From Rathayibacter caricis DSM 15933 (GTDB lineage Bacteria > Actinomycetota > Actinomycetes > Actinomycetales > Microbacteriaceae): a stretch of DNA of 64,000 nt. Numbering within the stretch: position 1 is the first letter of the stretch; each line of letters opens with the position of its first letter. The notes beneath the pieces are model-generated. The model ran no database searches, had not been told where the DNA came from, and saw only the letters and a program-made list of their open reading frames with translations. The translations under genes and the position numbers were made by a program. The stretch covers positions 372,001-436,000 of the forward strand of contig NZ_PZPL01000001.1 of assembly GCF_003044275.1 (NCBI RefSeq), written 5' to 3'. Below, piece after piece: positions 32,776-41,494 of the stretch.

Positions 32776-34326
32776 TCAGGCCGCCGTGCCCGCGGCGACC
32801 TCCTCGAGCACCGTCGCCCCGTCGTGATGCGGGGTGCTGGAGCGGACGAAGACCAGGGCGAGCACCGCGGCGATCGCCGCGACCACCGCGGCGGCGAGGA
32901 ACGCGGTGTGCAGCCCGCCCAGGAACGCGTCGGCGGCCGCGGCCGCCACGTCCGGCGCGGCGCCGGCGGGGACGAGCCCCTGCGCGACGCCCTCGCGGGC
33001 CGACTCCGAGAGCCCGAGCCCGCTGGTGCCGGCACTCGCGGCCGCTGCGACGACCGCGGCGAAGACGGAGGTGCCGAGCGCACCGCCGAGCTGCAGCGAC
33101 GTGGCCTGGAGCCCGCCCGCGACGCCGGCCAGGCGGACGGGTGCGCTGCCGACGATCGCGTCGGCTCCGGAGGTCATGACCAGGCCGACGCCGAGGGCGA
33201 GCAGCACGAACGGCACGGCCATCGCGAGGTAGGCCGAGTCGGTCGTGAGGAAGGTCAGTCCGAGCATCGACACGGCGATCAGGCCGAGCCCCGTCGTCAT
33301 CGTGGGCCGGATGCCCCACTTCGCGACCAGCATCGCTCCGAGCGGCGACGCGATGATCGACACCCCGCTGAGCGGCAGGAGCATCACGCCGGCCTGCACG
33401 CCCGCGACGCCGCGCAGGTTGAGCAGGAACAGCGACAGGAAGAACGTCGCTCCGAACAGGGCGAAGAAGTTGACGGCGATGGCGACGGCTCCGACCGAGA
33501 GCGTCGGGTTGCGGAACAGCGACATCGGCACCAGGGGCGTCCCGACGCGGTTCTCGACCACGACGAAGGCCGCGAGCAGCACCAGCCCGAGCGCGATCGC
33601 GCCGAGCGTCAGCGGGCTCGTCCAGCCCCACGACTCCGACTGGACGACGCCCAGCACGAGGCCGAAGAGGCCGAGGGCGAGCAGGGCCACGCCGGCGACG
33701 TCGAAGCGCCCGCGGGTCGGGGCGGTCGACTCCGCCAGCACGCTGCCGCCGAGGATCAGGCCGACGACGGCGATCGGGGCGTTGATGAAGAAGACCGACT
33801 CCCAGCCGAAGAGCGCGACGAGCGCCCCTCCGACGATCGGGCCCGCCGCGATGGCGACCGACGAGACGCCGCCCCAGATGCCCACCGCCATGCCGAACTT
33901 CTCCTTCGGGAAGGTCGAGCGCAGCAGGGCGAGCGTCTGCGGCATGAGCAGCGCGGCGCTCAGCCCCTGGAGGGCGCGGAAGGCGATGACCCCCTCCGCC
34001 GACCCGACCAGGCCGATGGCGACCGAGGTGACGGCGAAGGCGGCGACGCCGATCAGGTACATGCGGCGGCGGCCGAAGCGGTCGCCGAGCGTGCCGCCCA
34101 GGATGAGGAACACCGCGAGGCCGAGCAGGTACGCGTTGGTGATCCACTGCAGCTCGGCGAACGAGGTGCCGAGCGAGGCGGCGATGGCGGGGTTGGCGAT
34201 CGAGACGACGGTGCCGTCGAGTCCGACCATGAAGAGGCCGAACGAGACGGCGGCGAGGGTGAGGCCGGGGCGGCCCCGACGAGGAGTGCGGCGCGCGCTT
34301 TCGGGCGCGCGGGAGGGCGTGGGCAC
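32776..34326 (-). CDS. MFS drug transporter, DHA2 (EmrB/QacA) group
   Basis: 516 residues from GTG 34326 with AGGAA upstream; the frame is open far beyond but that part belongs to other genes. Fourteen helices. Family motifs are FMVGLDGTVVSIANPAIA (motif D1), GGTLGDRFGRRRMYLIG (motif A) and WGGVSSVAIAAGPIVGGAL (motif C). These are proton-coupled multidrug exporters. It is preceded on the same strand, 50 bases away, by a TetR gene with its own operator, giving a typical repressor-exporter operon. Confidence 0.92.
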   Translation of the reverse strand: MPTPSRAPESARRTPRRGRPGLTLAAVSFGLFMVGLDGTVVSIANPAIAASLGTSFAELQWITNAYLLGLAVFLILGGTLGDRFGRRRMYLIGVAAFAVTSVAIGLVGSAEGVIAFRALQGLSAALLMPQTLALLRSTFPKEKFGMAVGIWGGVSSVAIAAGPIVGGALVALFGWESVFFINAPIAVVGLILGGSVLAESTAPTRGRFDVAGVALLALGLFGLVLGVVQSESWGWTSPLTLGAIALGLVLLAAFVVVENRVGTPLVPMSLFRNPTLSVGAVAIAVNFFALFGATFFLSLFLLNLRGVAGVQAGVMLLPLSGVSIIASPLGAMLVAKWGIRPTMTTGLGLIAVSMLGLTFLTTDSAYLAMAVPFVLLALGVGLVMTSGADAIVGSAPVRLAGVAGGLQATSLQLGGALGTSVFAAVVAAAASAGTSGLGLSESAREGVAQGLVPAGAAPDVAAAAADAFLGGLHTAFLAAAVVAAIAAVLALVFVRSSTPHHDGATVLEEVAAGTAA

Positions 34327-34376
34327 AGGTGTTCCTGACGGGAGAGGGTGACGGGGATGCGGGAGCGGTGCTCCTG

Positions 34377-34997
34377 CTATCCGGGTCCGGCCGTCGGCCC
34401 CTTCGTCCGTCGTCCCGTCGCGGCCGGCGCCAGCACCGGCAGCACCCACGCCGCGAGCAGCGCCTCGAGCTCGGCCGGGGTCGCCGCGGTGCCCGTGGCG
34501 ACGGCGCGGTCGACCGTCAGCGCGATCAGCGCCTGCGCGGCCAGCGCGGTGTCGGCGTGCGCGTCGACCACTCCGGCGTCGCGCAGTTCGTCGAGGGCCG
34601 CCGCGGTGCCGCGGTGCAGCGGCACGACGAGCTCCTCGTGCACCGTGGCGCGGATGTCGGGGTCGTCGACCGCCGCGGTGGTCAGCGCGGTGACGAGGCG
34701 GCCCAGCCGGCCGACGGTCATCGACCGCAGGCTCTCGAGGACGGCGCGCAGTGCCTCGGCGGCGTCGGCGTCGACCTCGGCCGGGATCGTCTCGACCTCG
34801 ACCAGCGCGGCGGCGGCGCGCACCAGCTCGGTCTTCGTCGCCCAGCGCCGGTAGATGGTGGCCTTGGACGCGTGCGCCCTCGTCGCGATCATGTCGACGG
34901 TCAGGCGGGCGAAGCCGACCTCGGCGAGAACGTCCAGCGTCGCCTCGAGCACCGCGTCCGCGCGGCGGAGCGAATAGGCGGACACGGGAGGCTGCAC
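34377..34997 (-). CDS. TetR family regulator of the MFS exporter
   Basis: 206 residues from GTG 34997. HTH with ATLDVLAEVGFARLTVDMIA and THASKATIYRRWATKTELV-type recognition helix, then a C-terminal TetR ligand domain. No ribosome binding site precedes the GTG; the operator begins only 4 bases upstream and contains a possible -10 (TATGGT or TACAGT), so the mRNA is probably leaderless. It represses itself and the downstream exporter gene. Confidence 0.9.
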   Translation of the reverse strand: MQPPVSAYSLRRADAVLEATLDVLAEVGFARLTVDMIATRAHASKATIYRRWATKTELVRAAAALVEVETIPAEVDADAAEALRAVLESLRSMTVGRLGRLVTALTTAAVDDPDIRATVHEELVVPLHRGTAAALDELRDAGVVDAHADTALAAQALIALTVDRAVATGTAATPAELEALLAAWVLPVLAPAATGRRTKGPTAGPG

Positions 34998-35000
34998 GAA

Positions 35001-35023
35001 CAGAACTGTACCATACAGTTCTG
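35001..35023 (-). promoter_or_regulatory. TetR operator overlapping the promoter
   Basis: 9-bp perfect inverted repeat CAGAACTGT / ACAGTTCTG with a 5-base spacer, 4 bases before the tetR GTG. A bound dimer would cover the start of transcription. Confidence 0.8.
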
Positions 35024-35124
35024 TTTTGAGGCTGCTCGCGGAGGGGCGGCGCCGGCCCACGCTGCCCCCACTGCGACGCTCCCCTATCGTTGCCGCAGAC
35101 GGATCGACGAGGACGGAGGCGGGG

Positions 35125-36123
35125 ATGTCGGACAGACCTGCACGGGCGGCGACCATCTACGACGTCGCCCGCAGGGCGGGGGTCTCGCACCAGACCGTCT
35201 CGCGATTCCTCACCGGAACGGGCGGCATCCGCCCCGCCAACCGCATCCGGGTCGAGGAGGCCCTGCACGCGCTGAACTACCGGACGAACACCACCGCGCG
35301 CTCCCTCGCCACCCGGCGCACCCACCGCCTCGGCGCCCTGGTGCACGAGCTCGCCGGAACCGCTCCCGGCAAGACGATGCAGGGAGCGAGCGAGGCCGCC
35401 CGCCGCGTCGGCTACTCCCTCGACATCATCAGCGTCGACACCTCCGACCCCGCCGAGCTCCGCGACGCACTGGACGCGCTCGGCAGCCGGGACCTCGAGG
35501 GGATCCTCGCCACGGCGCCCACGGACGAGGTGGGCGAGGCCCTCCGCACGCTCGACCTGCCGATCCCGGTGCACATCGACCGGGGCGGTCCGCGCGCGAG
35601 CGGCGCCTCCGCCGTCGGCACCCGGCTCGCCGTATCCCACCTGCTCGGGCTCGGGCACCGCCGCATCGCCCATCTCGCCGGCCCCGAGCGGTGGATCTCG
35701 GCACAGGACCGCGCCCGCGCCTACGAGGAGTCGATGGCCGAGGCAGGCCTGCCCGCCCTGCCGCTCGTGCACGGCGACTGGTCGTCCCGGTCCGGCTACT
35801 CCGTGACGCCCGCTCTCGTCGCCGATCCCGAGGTCACGGCGGTCGTCGCGGCGAACGACCGCATGGCGCTCGGGCTCCTCCTCCGCCTGCACGAGACAGG
35901 GCGGCGCATCCCGGAGGACGTCAGCGTCGTGGGGTTCGACGACATCGCAGAGGCCGAGTTCTTCCATCCGCCCCTCACCACGATCCGGCAGGACTTCGAG
36001 GGCATGGGCCGCGCGGCGGTCCTCTCGCTGATCGCGATGGTCGAGGGGTCGGCGCCGACCGAGACGGTGGAGTACCCGGTGCCGGAGCTCGTCGTGCGGA
36101 CGTCGACGGCACCTCCCGCCTGA
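35125..36123 (+). CDS. LacI family transcriptional regulator
   Basis: 332 residues from ATG 35125 with GGAGGCGGGG upstream. The LacI HTH TIYDVARRAGVSHQTVSRFL spans residues 10-29, followed by the hinge helix RSLATRRTHRLGAL and a periplasmic-binding-like ligand domain (HLLGLGHRRIAHLAGP, VVAANDRMALGLL, VSVVGFDDIAEAEFFHPPLT). It precedes the sugar ABC operon in the same direction. The operators at 36245-36262 and near 36184-36193 fit its expected CG-centred palindrome. It should repress the operon until a sugar is bound. Confidence 0.93.
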   Translation: MSDRPARAATIYDVARRAGVSHQTVSRFLTGTGGIRPANRIRVEEALHALNYRTNTTARSLATRRTHRLGALVHELAGTAPGKTMQGASEAARRVGYSLDIISVDTSDPAELRDALDALGSRDLEGILATAPTDEVGEALRTLDLPIPVHIDRGGPRASGASAVGTRLAVSHLLGLGHRRIAHLAGPERWISAQDRARAYEESMAEAGLPALPLVHGDWSSRSGYSVTPALVADPEVTAVVAANDRMALGLLLRLHETGRRIPEDVSVVGFDDIAEAEFFHPPLTTIRQDFEGMGRAAVLSLIAMVEGSAPTETVEYPVPELVVRTSTAPPA

Positions 36124-36175
36124 CGCGGTCCCCCGCCGTCGGTCTGAGCGCAGGATCGGATCGACCCGTCCTCGA

Positions 36176-36262
36176 ATAGTGAGCGGTAACGAAACACCTC
36201 TTGCGGCGGATGCCCGGCCGCCCTACTGTGATGCTGTCGCACACTTCGTTACCGGTAACGAA
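36176..36262 (+). promoter_or_regulatory. LacI-controlled promoter with two operators
   Basis: -35 TTGCGG (36201-36206), 17-base spacer, -10 TACTGT (36224-36229). Downstream lies the perfect 18-bp LacI-type palindrome TTCGTTACCGGTAACGAA (36245-36262). Upstream, 69 bases away, CGGTAACGAA recurs at 36184-36193 with a degenerate left half. The promoter is thus bracketed by a strong and a half-conserved operator. Confidence 0.8.
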
Positions 36263-36317
36263 TCCCGGGACGGCGACCCGATCACCCTCTGCAGAGCCGC
36301 AGAGGATCGACGTCAGG

Positions 36318-37646
36318 ATGAAGACTCCGATGAGAACGAAGAAGTTCCCCAGGTCCCTCGCGGCAGTGGCCGCCCTCGCCTCCGCCGCCCTCCTCGCCGG
36401 CTGCTCCGGCACGACCGAGTCGGCCGCCGAGAGCGACGCCTCCGCCGACGGCCCCGTCACCCTCGAGTACTGGTCGTGGGCGCCCAACATCGAGAAGATC
36501 GTCGACGTCTGGAACCAGGCCAACCCCGACACCCAGGTGAAGGTCAACACCTCGACCGGCGGGGCGGAGATCGTCGCGAAGCTCAGCGCCGCGAAGCAGG
36601 CCGGCACCCTCCCCGACCTCTCGAACACCACCTACGAGAACCTGCCGAACCTGATCACCAGCGAGATCGCCTCCGACGTCACCTCGATCATGGGCGACCG
36701 TGAGGACGAGACCGCCGGACCCGCCTGGGACCTCACGACTTTCGACGGCGTGAACTACGCCGTCCCGCAGGGCACCGCACCGATGTTCCTCTACTACCGC
36801 ACCGACATCTTCGAGGCGAACGGCCTCACCGCCCCGACCACCTGGGACGAGTACGCCGACGCCGCCCGCGCGCTGCACGCCGCCGATCCGACGAAGTACC
36901 TCGCGACGTTCCCCGCGAACGACGCGCAGCTGTTCGCCGGTCTCAGCCAGCAGGCCGGCGCCGAGTGGTGGAGCCAGGAGGACGGCACCTGGACCGTCGC
37001 CATCGACGACCCCGCCTCGCAGAAGGTCGCCGACTACTGGCAGGGCCTCGTCGACGACGGCAGTCTCGCGACGTTCAAGACCTTCACCCCGGAGTGGCAG
37101 GCCGCCCTCGCCGACGGCACCCTGGCCAGCTGGCTCGGCGCGGTCTGGACCCCTCCGCTGCTGCAAAACAACGCGCCCGACACGATCGGGAAGTGGGCCG
37201 CGGTGCCGATCCCGCAGTGGACCCCGTCGGACCCGAGCTCGGGCGTCCTGGGCGGCAGCGGCACGATCGTCACCACCGGCTCCGACCACCCGGAGCAGGC
37301 CCGCGAGTTCGCGCTCTGGCTCAACACCTCGACCGAGGCCCTCGAGGCGTACATCGAGTACGCCAGCATCTGGCCGGCCTCCCTCGCCGGTCGAGAGCTC
37401 CCCGAGCTGCAGCAGGCCCCGGCCCTGCTGCCCGAGCAGACCGATTTCTACGCGACCGCCGACGAGATCGACCGGATGACCGCGTCGGTGACCTGGGGCC
37501 CCAACGTCTCGGTCGCCTACGACGCCTTCACCAACGCCTTCAGCGCCGCGGTCAACGAGAAGGGCGACTTCACGGAGGCCCTCGCGAGCGTCCAGGAGGC
37601 GACCGTCGCCGACCTCGAGAAGTCCGGCTACGACGTCGCGGAGTAG
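36318..37646 (+). CDS. Sugar ABC transporter substrate-binding lipoprotein
   Basis: 442 residues from ATG 36318 (an ATG at 36330 is an alternative). Lipoprotein signal with basic MKTPMRTKKFPRS, hydrophobic stretch and lipobox LLAGC, so it is attached to the membrane by the cysteine at about residue 28. Family 1 extracellular solute-binding fold: VTLEYWSWAPNIEKIVDVWN, APMFLYYRTDIFEANGL and TTWDEYADAARALHAADP. It delivers a mono- or oligosaccharide to the two permeases encoded next. Ligand unknown. Confidence 0.93.
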   Translation: MKTPMRTKKFPRSLAAVAALASAALLAGCSGTTESAAESDASADGPVTLEYWSWAPNIEKIVDVWNQANPDTQVKVNTSTGGAEIVAKLSAAKQAGTLPDLSNTTYENLPNLITSEIASDVTSIMGDREDETAGPAWDLTTFDGVNYAVPQGTAPMFLYYRTDIFEANGLTAPTTWDEYADAARALHAADPTKYLATFPANDAQLFAGLSQQAGAEWWSQEDGTWTVAIDDPASQKVADYWQGLVDDGSLATFKTFTPEWQAALADGTLASWLGAVWTPPLLQNNAPDTIGKWAAVPIPQWTPSDPSSGVLGGSGTIVTTGSDHPEQAREFALWLNTSTEALEAYIEYASIWPASLAGRELPELQQAPALLPEQTDFYATADEIDRMTASVTWGPNVSVAYDAFTNAFSAAVNEKGDFTEALASVQEATVADLEKSGYDVAE

Positions 37647-37651
37647 CGCCC

Positions 37652-37678
37652 CGGGGTCCCGCGCGCCGCGGGGCCCCG
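37652..37678 (+). terminator. Intra-operon hairpin after the binding-protein gene
   Basis: 12-bp stem CGGGGTCCCGCG / CGCGGGGCCCCG (one G-U pair) with a 3-nt loop, 5 bases after the stop codon, followed by no U tract. Such hairpins after binding-protein genes stabilise the upstream mRNA or partly terminate, keeping binding protein in excess over permeases. Confidence 0.6.
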
Positions 37679-37706
37679 TCCGTCCGTCTCGAACAGTGAG
37701 GTTCCC

Positions 37707-38636
37707 ATGACGACCACGACCGCGCCCTCCCCCGGGCGCCCCTCGACCCTCGCCCCGCGAGCCGCGCCCTGGCTCTTCGTGGCCCCCGCAGTGCTCCTCG
37801 CCGTCGGGCTCCTCGCCCTCCCGCTGCTCTACACGGTCTGGCTCAGCTTCCGCGGCAGCACGGTCAGCGGCAGCGGCCTCGGAGTCAAGCGCGAGACGTT
37901 CGTCGGCTTCGACAACTACGCGCGCACCCTGTCGGACCCCGCCCTCTGGGCCGGCTTCGGCCGGATGCTGACCTACGCGCTGCTCTCGGTGCCGGTCACG
38001 ATGATCCTCGCGCTCGTCTTCGCGCTCCTGCTCGACAACCTCTCGACCCGCTTCGGCCGCTTCTCGCGGATCGCGATCTTCGTGCCGTACGCGGTGCCGG
38101 GCGTGATCGCCGCGCTGATGTGGGGGTTCCTCTACCTGCCGGGAGTGAGCCCCTTCGTCGACGCGGCGAGCGCCCTCGGCCTTCCCGCGCCGGTCTTCCT
38201 CGGCCCCGACTCCGTCTTCCTCTCGGTCGCGAACATCGCGATCTGGGGCTCCGTCGGCTTCAACATGGTGATCCTCTACACCTCACTGCGAGGCCTCCCC
38301 TCCGAGATCTACGACGCCGCCCGGATCGACGGCTGCTCGGAGTGGCAGCTCGCCCTGCGCATCAAGCTGCCGCTGATCGTCCCGGGCGTCATCATGACCG
38401 GCCTGTTCTCGATCATCGGCGCGCTGCAGGTGTTCTCGGAGCCGAACACGCTCGTGACCCTCACCACGGTGATCGGCTCGGACTGGGTGCCGATGATGCT
38501 GATCTACCGCGACGCCTTCGTCACGAACGACCTGTTCTCGGCGTCCGCGACGTCGGTCGTGGTCACCCTCCTCACCCTCATCGCCTCGCTCGGCCTGCTG
38601 CGGTTCCTGCAGACGCGCGCCTTCGGAGAAGACTGA
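37707..38636 (+). CDS. Sugar ABC transporter permease (MalF type)
   Basis: 309 residues from ATG 37707. Six transmembrane segments. The EAA loop that contacts the ATPase appears as EIYDAARIDGCSEWQLALRI after helix 4. The first periplasmic loop is short (FVGFDNYARTLSD), as in CUT1 family members. It works with the MalG-type permease encoded 3 bases downstream and the lipoprotein upstream. No ATPase gene is in the operon, so a shared MsiK-type ATPase is expected. Confidence 0.93.
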   Translation: MTTTTAPSPGRPSTLAPRAAPWLFVAPAVLLAVGLLALPLLYTVWLSFRGSTVSGSGLGVKRETFVGFDNYARTLSDPALWAGFGRMLTYALLSVPVTMILALVFALLLDNLSTRFGRFSRIAIFVPYAVPGVIAALMWGFLYLPGVSPFVDAASALGLPAPVFLGPDSVFLSVANIAIWGSVGFNMVILYTSLRGLPSEIYDAARIDGCSEWQLALRIKLPLIVPGVIMTGLFSIIGALQVFSEPNTLVTLTTVIGSDWVPMMLIYRDAFVTNDLFSASATSVVVTLLTLIASLGLLRFLQTRAFGED

Positions 38637-38638
38637 TC

Positions 38639-39571
38639 ATGACCGACACCCTCACGAAGCTGCCTCCCGTCGTCGAGGATCCCGGGCACGCCGCGCAGTC
38701 CGTCCGCGCGCGCCGCCGCGGACCGACCGTCACCCGGCCGCGCGCCGCGTTCTGGCCCACCGCCGTCCTGCTGATCGGAGCCGGCTACTGCCTCCTCCCC
38801 GTCGTCTGGCTCTTCACCGCCGCGACGAAGCGCTCGGGCGAGCTGTTCACGACCTTCTCGCTCGCGCCGAGCTTCACCGGCGGGTTCCAGGAGAACTTCG
38901 CTCTGCTGCTCGGAGTCGGCGACGGCGCGTTCTGGTCGTGGTGCCTCAACAGCCTGATCTTCGCCGGAGGCGGCGGGCTGCTCGGCACCGTCGTCTCGGC
39001 CCTCGCCGGATACGGCCTCGCGAAGTACTCGTTCCGCGGCAAGAAGCTGGTGTTCGACTTCCTGCTGATCGGCGTCCTCATCCCCGGGGTTATCCTCGCG
39101 ATCCCGCAGTACCTGCTGCTCTCCTCGATCGGGATCGCCGGGACCTATTGGTCGGTGCTGCTGCCCTGCATGATCAGCCCGTTCAGCATCTACCTGTGCC
39201 GGATCTACGCGACCGCGGTGGTGCCCACCGAGATGCTCGAGGCGGGCCGGATCGACGGCGCGAGCGAGTGGCGGATCTTCTCGCGGATCGCGGTCTACCC
39301 GATGGTGCCGGGCCTGATCACCGTGTTCCTGCTGCATTTCGTCGGCATCTGGAACAACTTCCTTCTGCCGTTCATCATGCTCTCGCGCACCGAGACCTTC
39401 CCTCTGACGGTGGGCTTCTACTCGCTGATGAACCAGGGGAACGACCAGCCCAACACCTACAACGTCGTGATCATGGGCTGCCTGATCTCGACGATCCCCC
39501 TCATCGCGCTCTTCCTGTTCCTGCAGCGCTACTGGCGCCTGGACCTGGTGAGCGGCTCGCTCAAGGGCTGA
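38639..39571 (+). CDS. Sugar ABC transporter permease (MalG type)
   Basis: 310 residues from ATG 38639, two bases after the previous stop. The hydrophilic N-terminus of about 40 residues is followed by six transmembrane helices. The EAA loop reads EMLEAGRIDGASEWRIFSRI, and GYGLAKYSFRGKKLVF is typical of CUT1 MalG-like permeases. It forms the heterodimeric channel with the preceding permease. Confidence 0.93.
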   Translation: MTDTLTKLPPVVEDPGHAAQSVRARRRGPTVTRPRAAFWPTAVLLIGAGYCLLPVVWLFTAATKRSGELFTTFSLAPSFTGGFQENFALLLGVGDGAFWSWCLNSLIFAGGGGLLGTVVSALAGYGLAKYSFRGKKLVFDFLLIGVLIPGVILAIPQYLLLSSIGIAGTYWSVLLPCMISPFSIYLCRIYATAVVPTEMLEAGRIDGASEWRIFSRIAVYPMVPGLITVFLLHFVGIWNNFLLPFIMLSRTETFPLTVGFYSLMNQGNDQPNTYNVVIMGCLISTIPLIALFLFLQRYWRLDLVSGSLKG

Positions 39572-39610
39572 CGCCCCTCCGCACCGACCCTTCCACAGAC
39601 AAGGACCGAC

Positions 39611-40588
39611 ATGACCAGCACCGACACCCCGACGACCACGACGACCGCCGGAGCGACCCTGCCCGACGGAGGCTGGCCTGTGATGCTCACCCCGTTCCGT
39701 CCCGACCGCTCCCTCGACTTCGAGCAGGTCGACGCCCTGACCGACTGGCTCATCGACAACGGCGCCGCCGGCATCTTCACCGTCGCGCTCTCGAGCGAGA
39801 TGTACGACCTGACCGAGGAGGAGCGGCTCGCCCTCGCGCGCCGCGTCGTCGACCGGTCGGCCGGCCGGGTGCCCGTGGTCGCCTCCTCCGTCTCCTCCGG
39901 AACGCCCGACGAGCAGGCGGCGTCGGCGGCGGCGATGGCCGCGACCGGGGTCGACGCGGTCGTCCTCATCTCCTCCCTCGTCGGCGGGCTCACCACCACC
40001 GAGGAGGAGTGGCGCGCCACGGTGCAGCACATCCTCGACGCCGTCCCCGAGACGAGGTTCGGCATCTACGAGTGCCCGGTGCCCTTCAAGCGGCTGCCCT
40101 CGACCGAGAACGTGGCCTGGATGGCCGGCACCGGGCGCTTCGTCTTCTACAAGGACACCTCGCACTCGCTCGCGACCATGGAGGAGCGGCTGAGGGCGAT
40201 CGCGGGCACGCCGATGAAGCTCTACAACGCGCAGATCTCCTCGCTGACCGACTCGCTCCGCCTCGGCGCGGCGGGGCTCAGCGGCTACGCCGCCAACATC
40301 TACCCCGAGCACGTGGCGTGGCTCTGCGAGCACTACGACGACCAGCCTTCGGAGGACGCCGTCGCCGTGCAGCGCCTCCTGACGGTGGCCGAGCACACGA
40401 TCAACTCGCGCTACCCCACCTCGGCCAAGTACTACCTCCGCCACAGCTCCCGGCTCATGATCGAACCGATCAGCCGGTGGAAGCCGGAGGGTATAGGACC
40501 ACACGAGGGGCAGCCGCTGCTCGACCTCGCCGCCTACATCCACGACCTCGCCCTGCCCGCGTCGGCGCGGGTGGACGGCGCGCGCTAG
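39611..40588 (+). CDS. DHDPS/NAL family aldolase
   Basis: 325 residues from ATG 39611. TIM-barrel class I aldolase family with catalytic Tyr153 (GIYECPVP) and Schiff-base Lys181 (FVFYKDTS). The GTT-type substrate loop is changed to VALSSEMYDL, so it is not a lysine-pathway DapA. In a sugar-uptake operon it probably cleaves or dehydrates a 2-keto-3-deoxy acid or sialic-acid-like compound. The start follows the MalG gene by 39 bases and its stop abuts the next gene. Confidence 0.88.
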   Translation: MTSTDTPTTTTTAGATLPDGGWPVMLTPFRPDRSLDFEQVDALTDWLIDNGAAGIFTVALSSEMYDLTEEERLALARRVVDRSAGRVPVVASSVSSGTPDEQAASAAAMAATGVDAVVLISSLVGGLTTTEEEWRATVQHILDAVPETRFGIYECPVPFKRLPSTENVAWMAGTGRFVFYKDTSHSLATMEERLRAIAGTPMKLYNAQISSLTDSLRLGAAGLSGYAANIYPEHVAWLCEHYDDQPSEDAVAVQRLLTVAEHTINSRYPTSAKYYLRHSSRLMIEPISRWKPEGIGPHEGQPLLDLAAYIHDLALPASARVDGAR

Positions 40589-41485
40589 GTGATCGTCGGG
40601 GCCTACCCGTCGGCGCCGGAGCGGGCCCGGCTCGACGCGGCGGCCTTCGACGCGTTCCACGAGCGGATCGCGCTCGTCACCGGGTGCTCCGGGTTCGAGA
40701 TCCCGTTCGGCAGCGCCTTCGTCCCGGAGGAGGAGGCGATGCTGCGACTGCTGGCGCGCTCGGGGAGGCACGTGCTCACCCTGCTGCCGGCGGTCCTCGA
40801 GGGCGGCGTCGGCCTGGCGAGCGCGGACGAGGCGCGGCGGGGCGCGGCCGTCGCGCTGACCCGCCGAGCGCTCGCGGCCGCGGCGGCGGTGAACGATCGC
40901 GAGGGGCGCCTCGTGATCGACTCCGTGCTGGTCCACTCGGCGCCCACCGGCACTTCGGACTCTTCCGCCGCGCGGGCCGCCTTCGCCCGGAGTCTCGACG
41001 ACGTGTCGCGGAGGAACCCCGACGGGGTGCGGCTCGTCGTCGAGCACTGCGACTCCCTCGAGGGCCCCGACCCGGTGAAGGGCTTCCTCGATCTCGGCAC
41101 CGAGCTCGAGGAGGCCGCTCGCCACGGCCTCGGCACCGCGATCAACTGGGGCCGCTCCTGGCTCGAGACCCGCCGCCTCGACGGACCGCTCGAGCACGCG
41201 CGACGAGCGAGGGACGCCGGGACGCTCGTCGCCCTCGGGGTGTCCGGAGCGTCCGACGTCGCCACGCGACTGGGCCCGGCGTTCAGCGACGCGCACCTCC
41301 CCGTCCGCACCGCCCGCGCGGCGCGAGAGGGCTTCGGCGCGGGCCTGCTGGACCCCGTGGTCCTCGCGGAGTTCCTGGCGGTCGCTCCGGAGGCGCTCGT
41401 CCTCACGAAGGTCGCGGGCGGGGAGCAGCTGCTCGCCGACTCCGCGGCCGTCGTCCGCGAGGCCGTGCCGGAGCGGGTGAGCTGA
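40589..41485 (+). CDS. DUF4862 family protein
   Basis: 298 residues from a GTG that directly follows the TAG of the aldolase gene with no gap. The fold appears to be a TIM barrel resembling sugar isomerase/AP-endonuclease proteins: FHERIALVTGCSGFEIPFGS, VDSVLVH-like strand VIDSVLVHSAP, RLVVEHCDSLEG, GTAINWGRSWLET and ALGVSGAS. Conserved His, Glu and Asp residues in these strands could bind a metal. The family has no known activity; position after a DHDPS-type aldolase suggests processing of the imported sugar acid. Confidence 0.8.
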   Translation: MIVGAYPSAPERARLDAAAFDAFHERIALVTGCSGFEIPFGSAFVPEEEAMLRLLARSGRHVLTLLPAVLEGGVGLASADEARRGAAVALTRRALAAAAAVNDREGRLVIDSVLVHSAPTGTSDSSAARAAFARSLDDVSRRNPDGVRLVVEHCDSLEGPDPVKGFLDLGTELEEAARHGLGTAINWGRSWLETRRLDGPLEHARRARDAGTLVALGVSGASDVATRLGPAFSDAHLPVRTARAAREGFGAGLLDPVVLAEFLAVAPEALVLTKVAGGEQLLADSAAVVREAVPERVS

Positions 41486-41494
41486 CTCCGCTGG

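Noticed and set aside
34327..35967. N-terminal extension of the minus-strand MFS frame to 1063 codons
   Set aside because: The extra part is antisense to the LacI gene and in another frame of the TetR gene; the MFS protein starts at GTG 34326.
39611..40588. dapA (dihydrodipicolinate synthase of lysine synthesis)
   Set aside because: Located in a sugar ABC operon and lacks the usual GTT substrate loop, although Tyr153 and Lys181 are kept.
38504..41296. 930-codon minus-strand frame
   Set aside because: Antisense to the permease, aldolase and DUF4862 genes; high-GC shadow.
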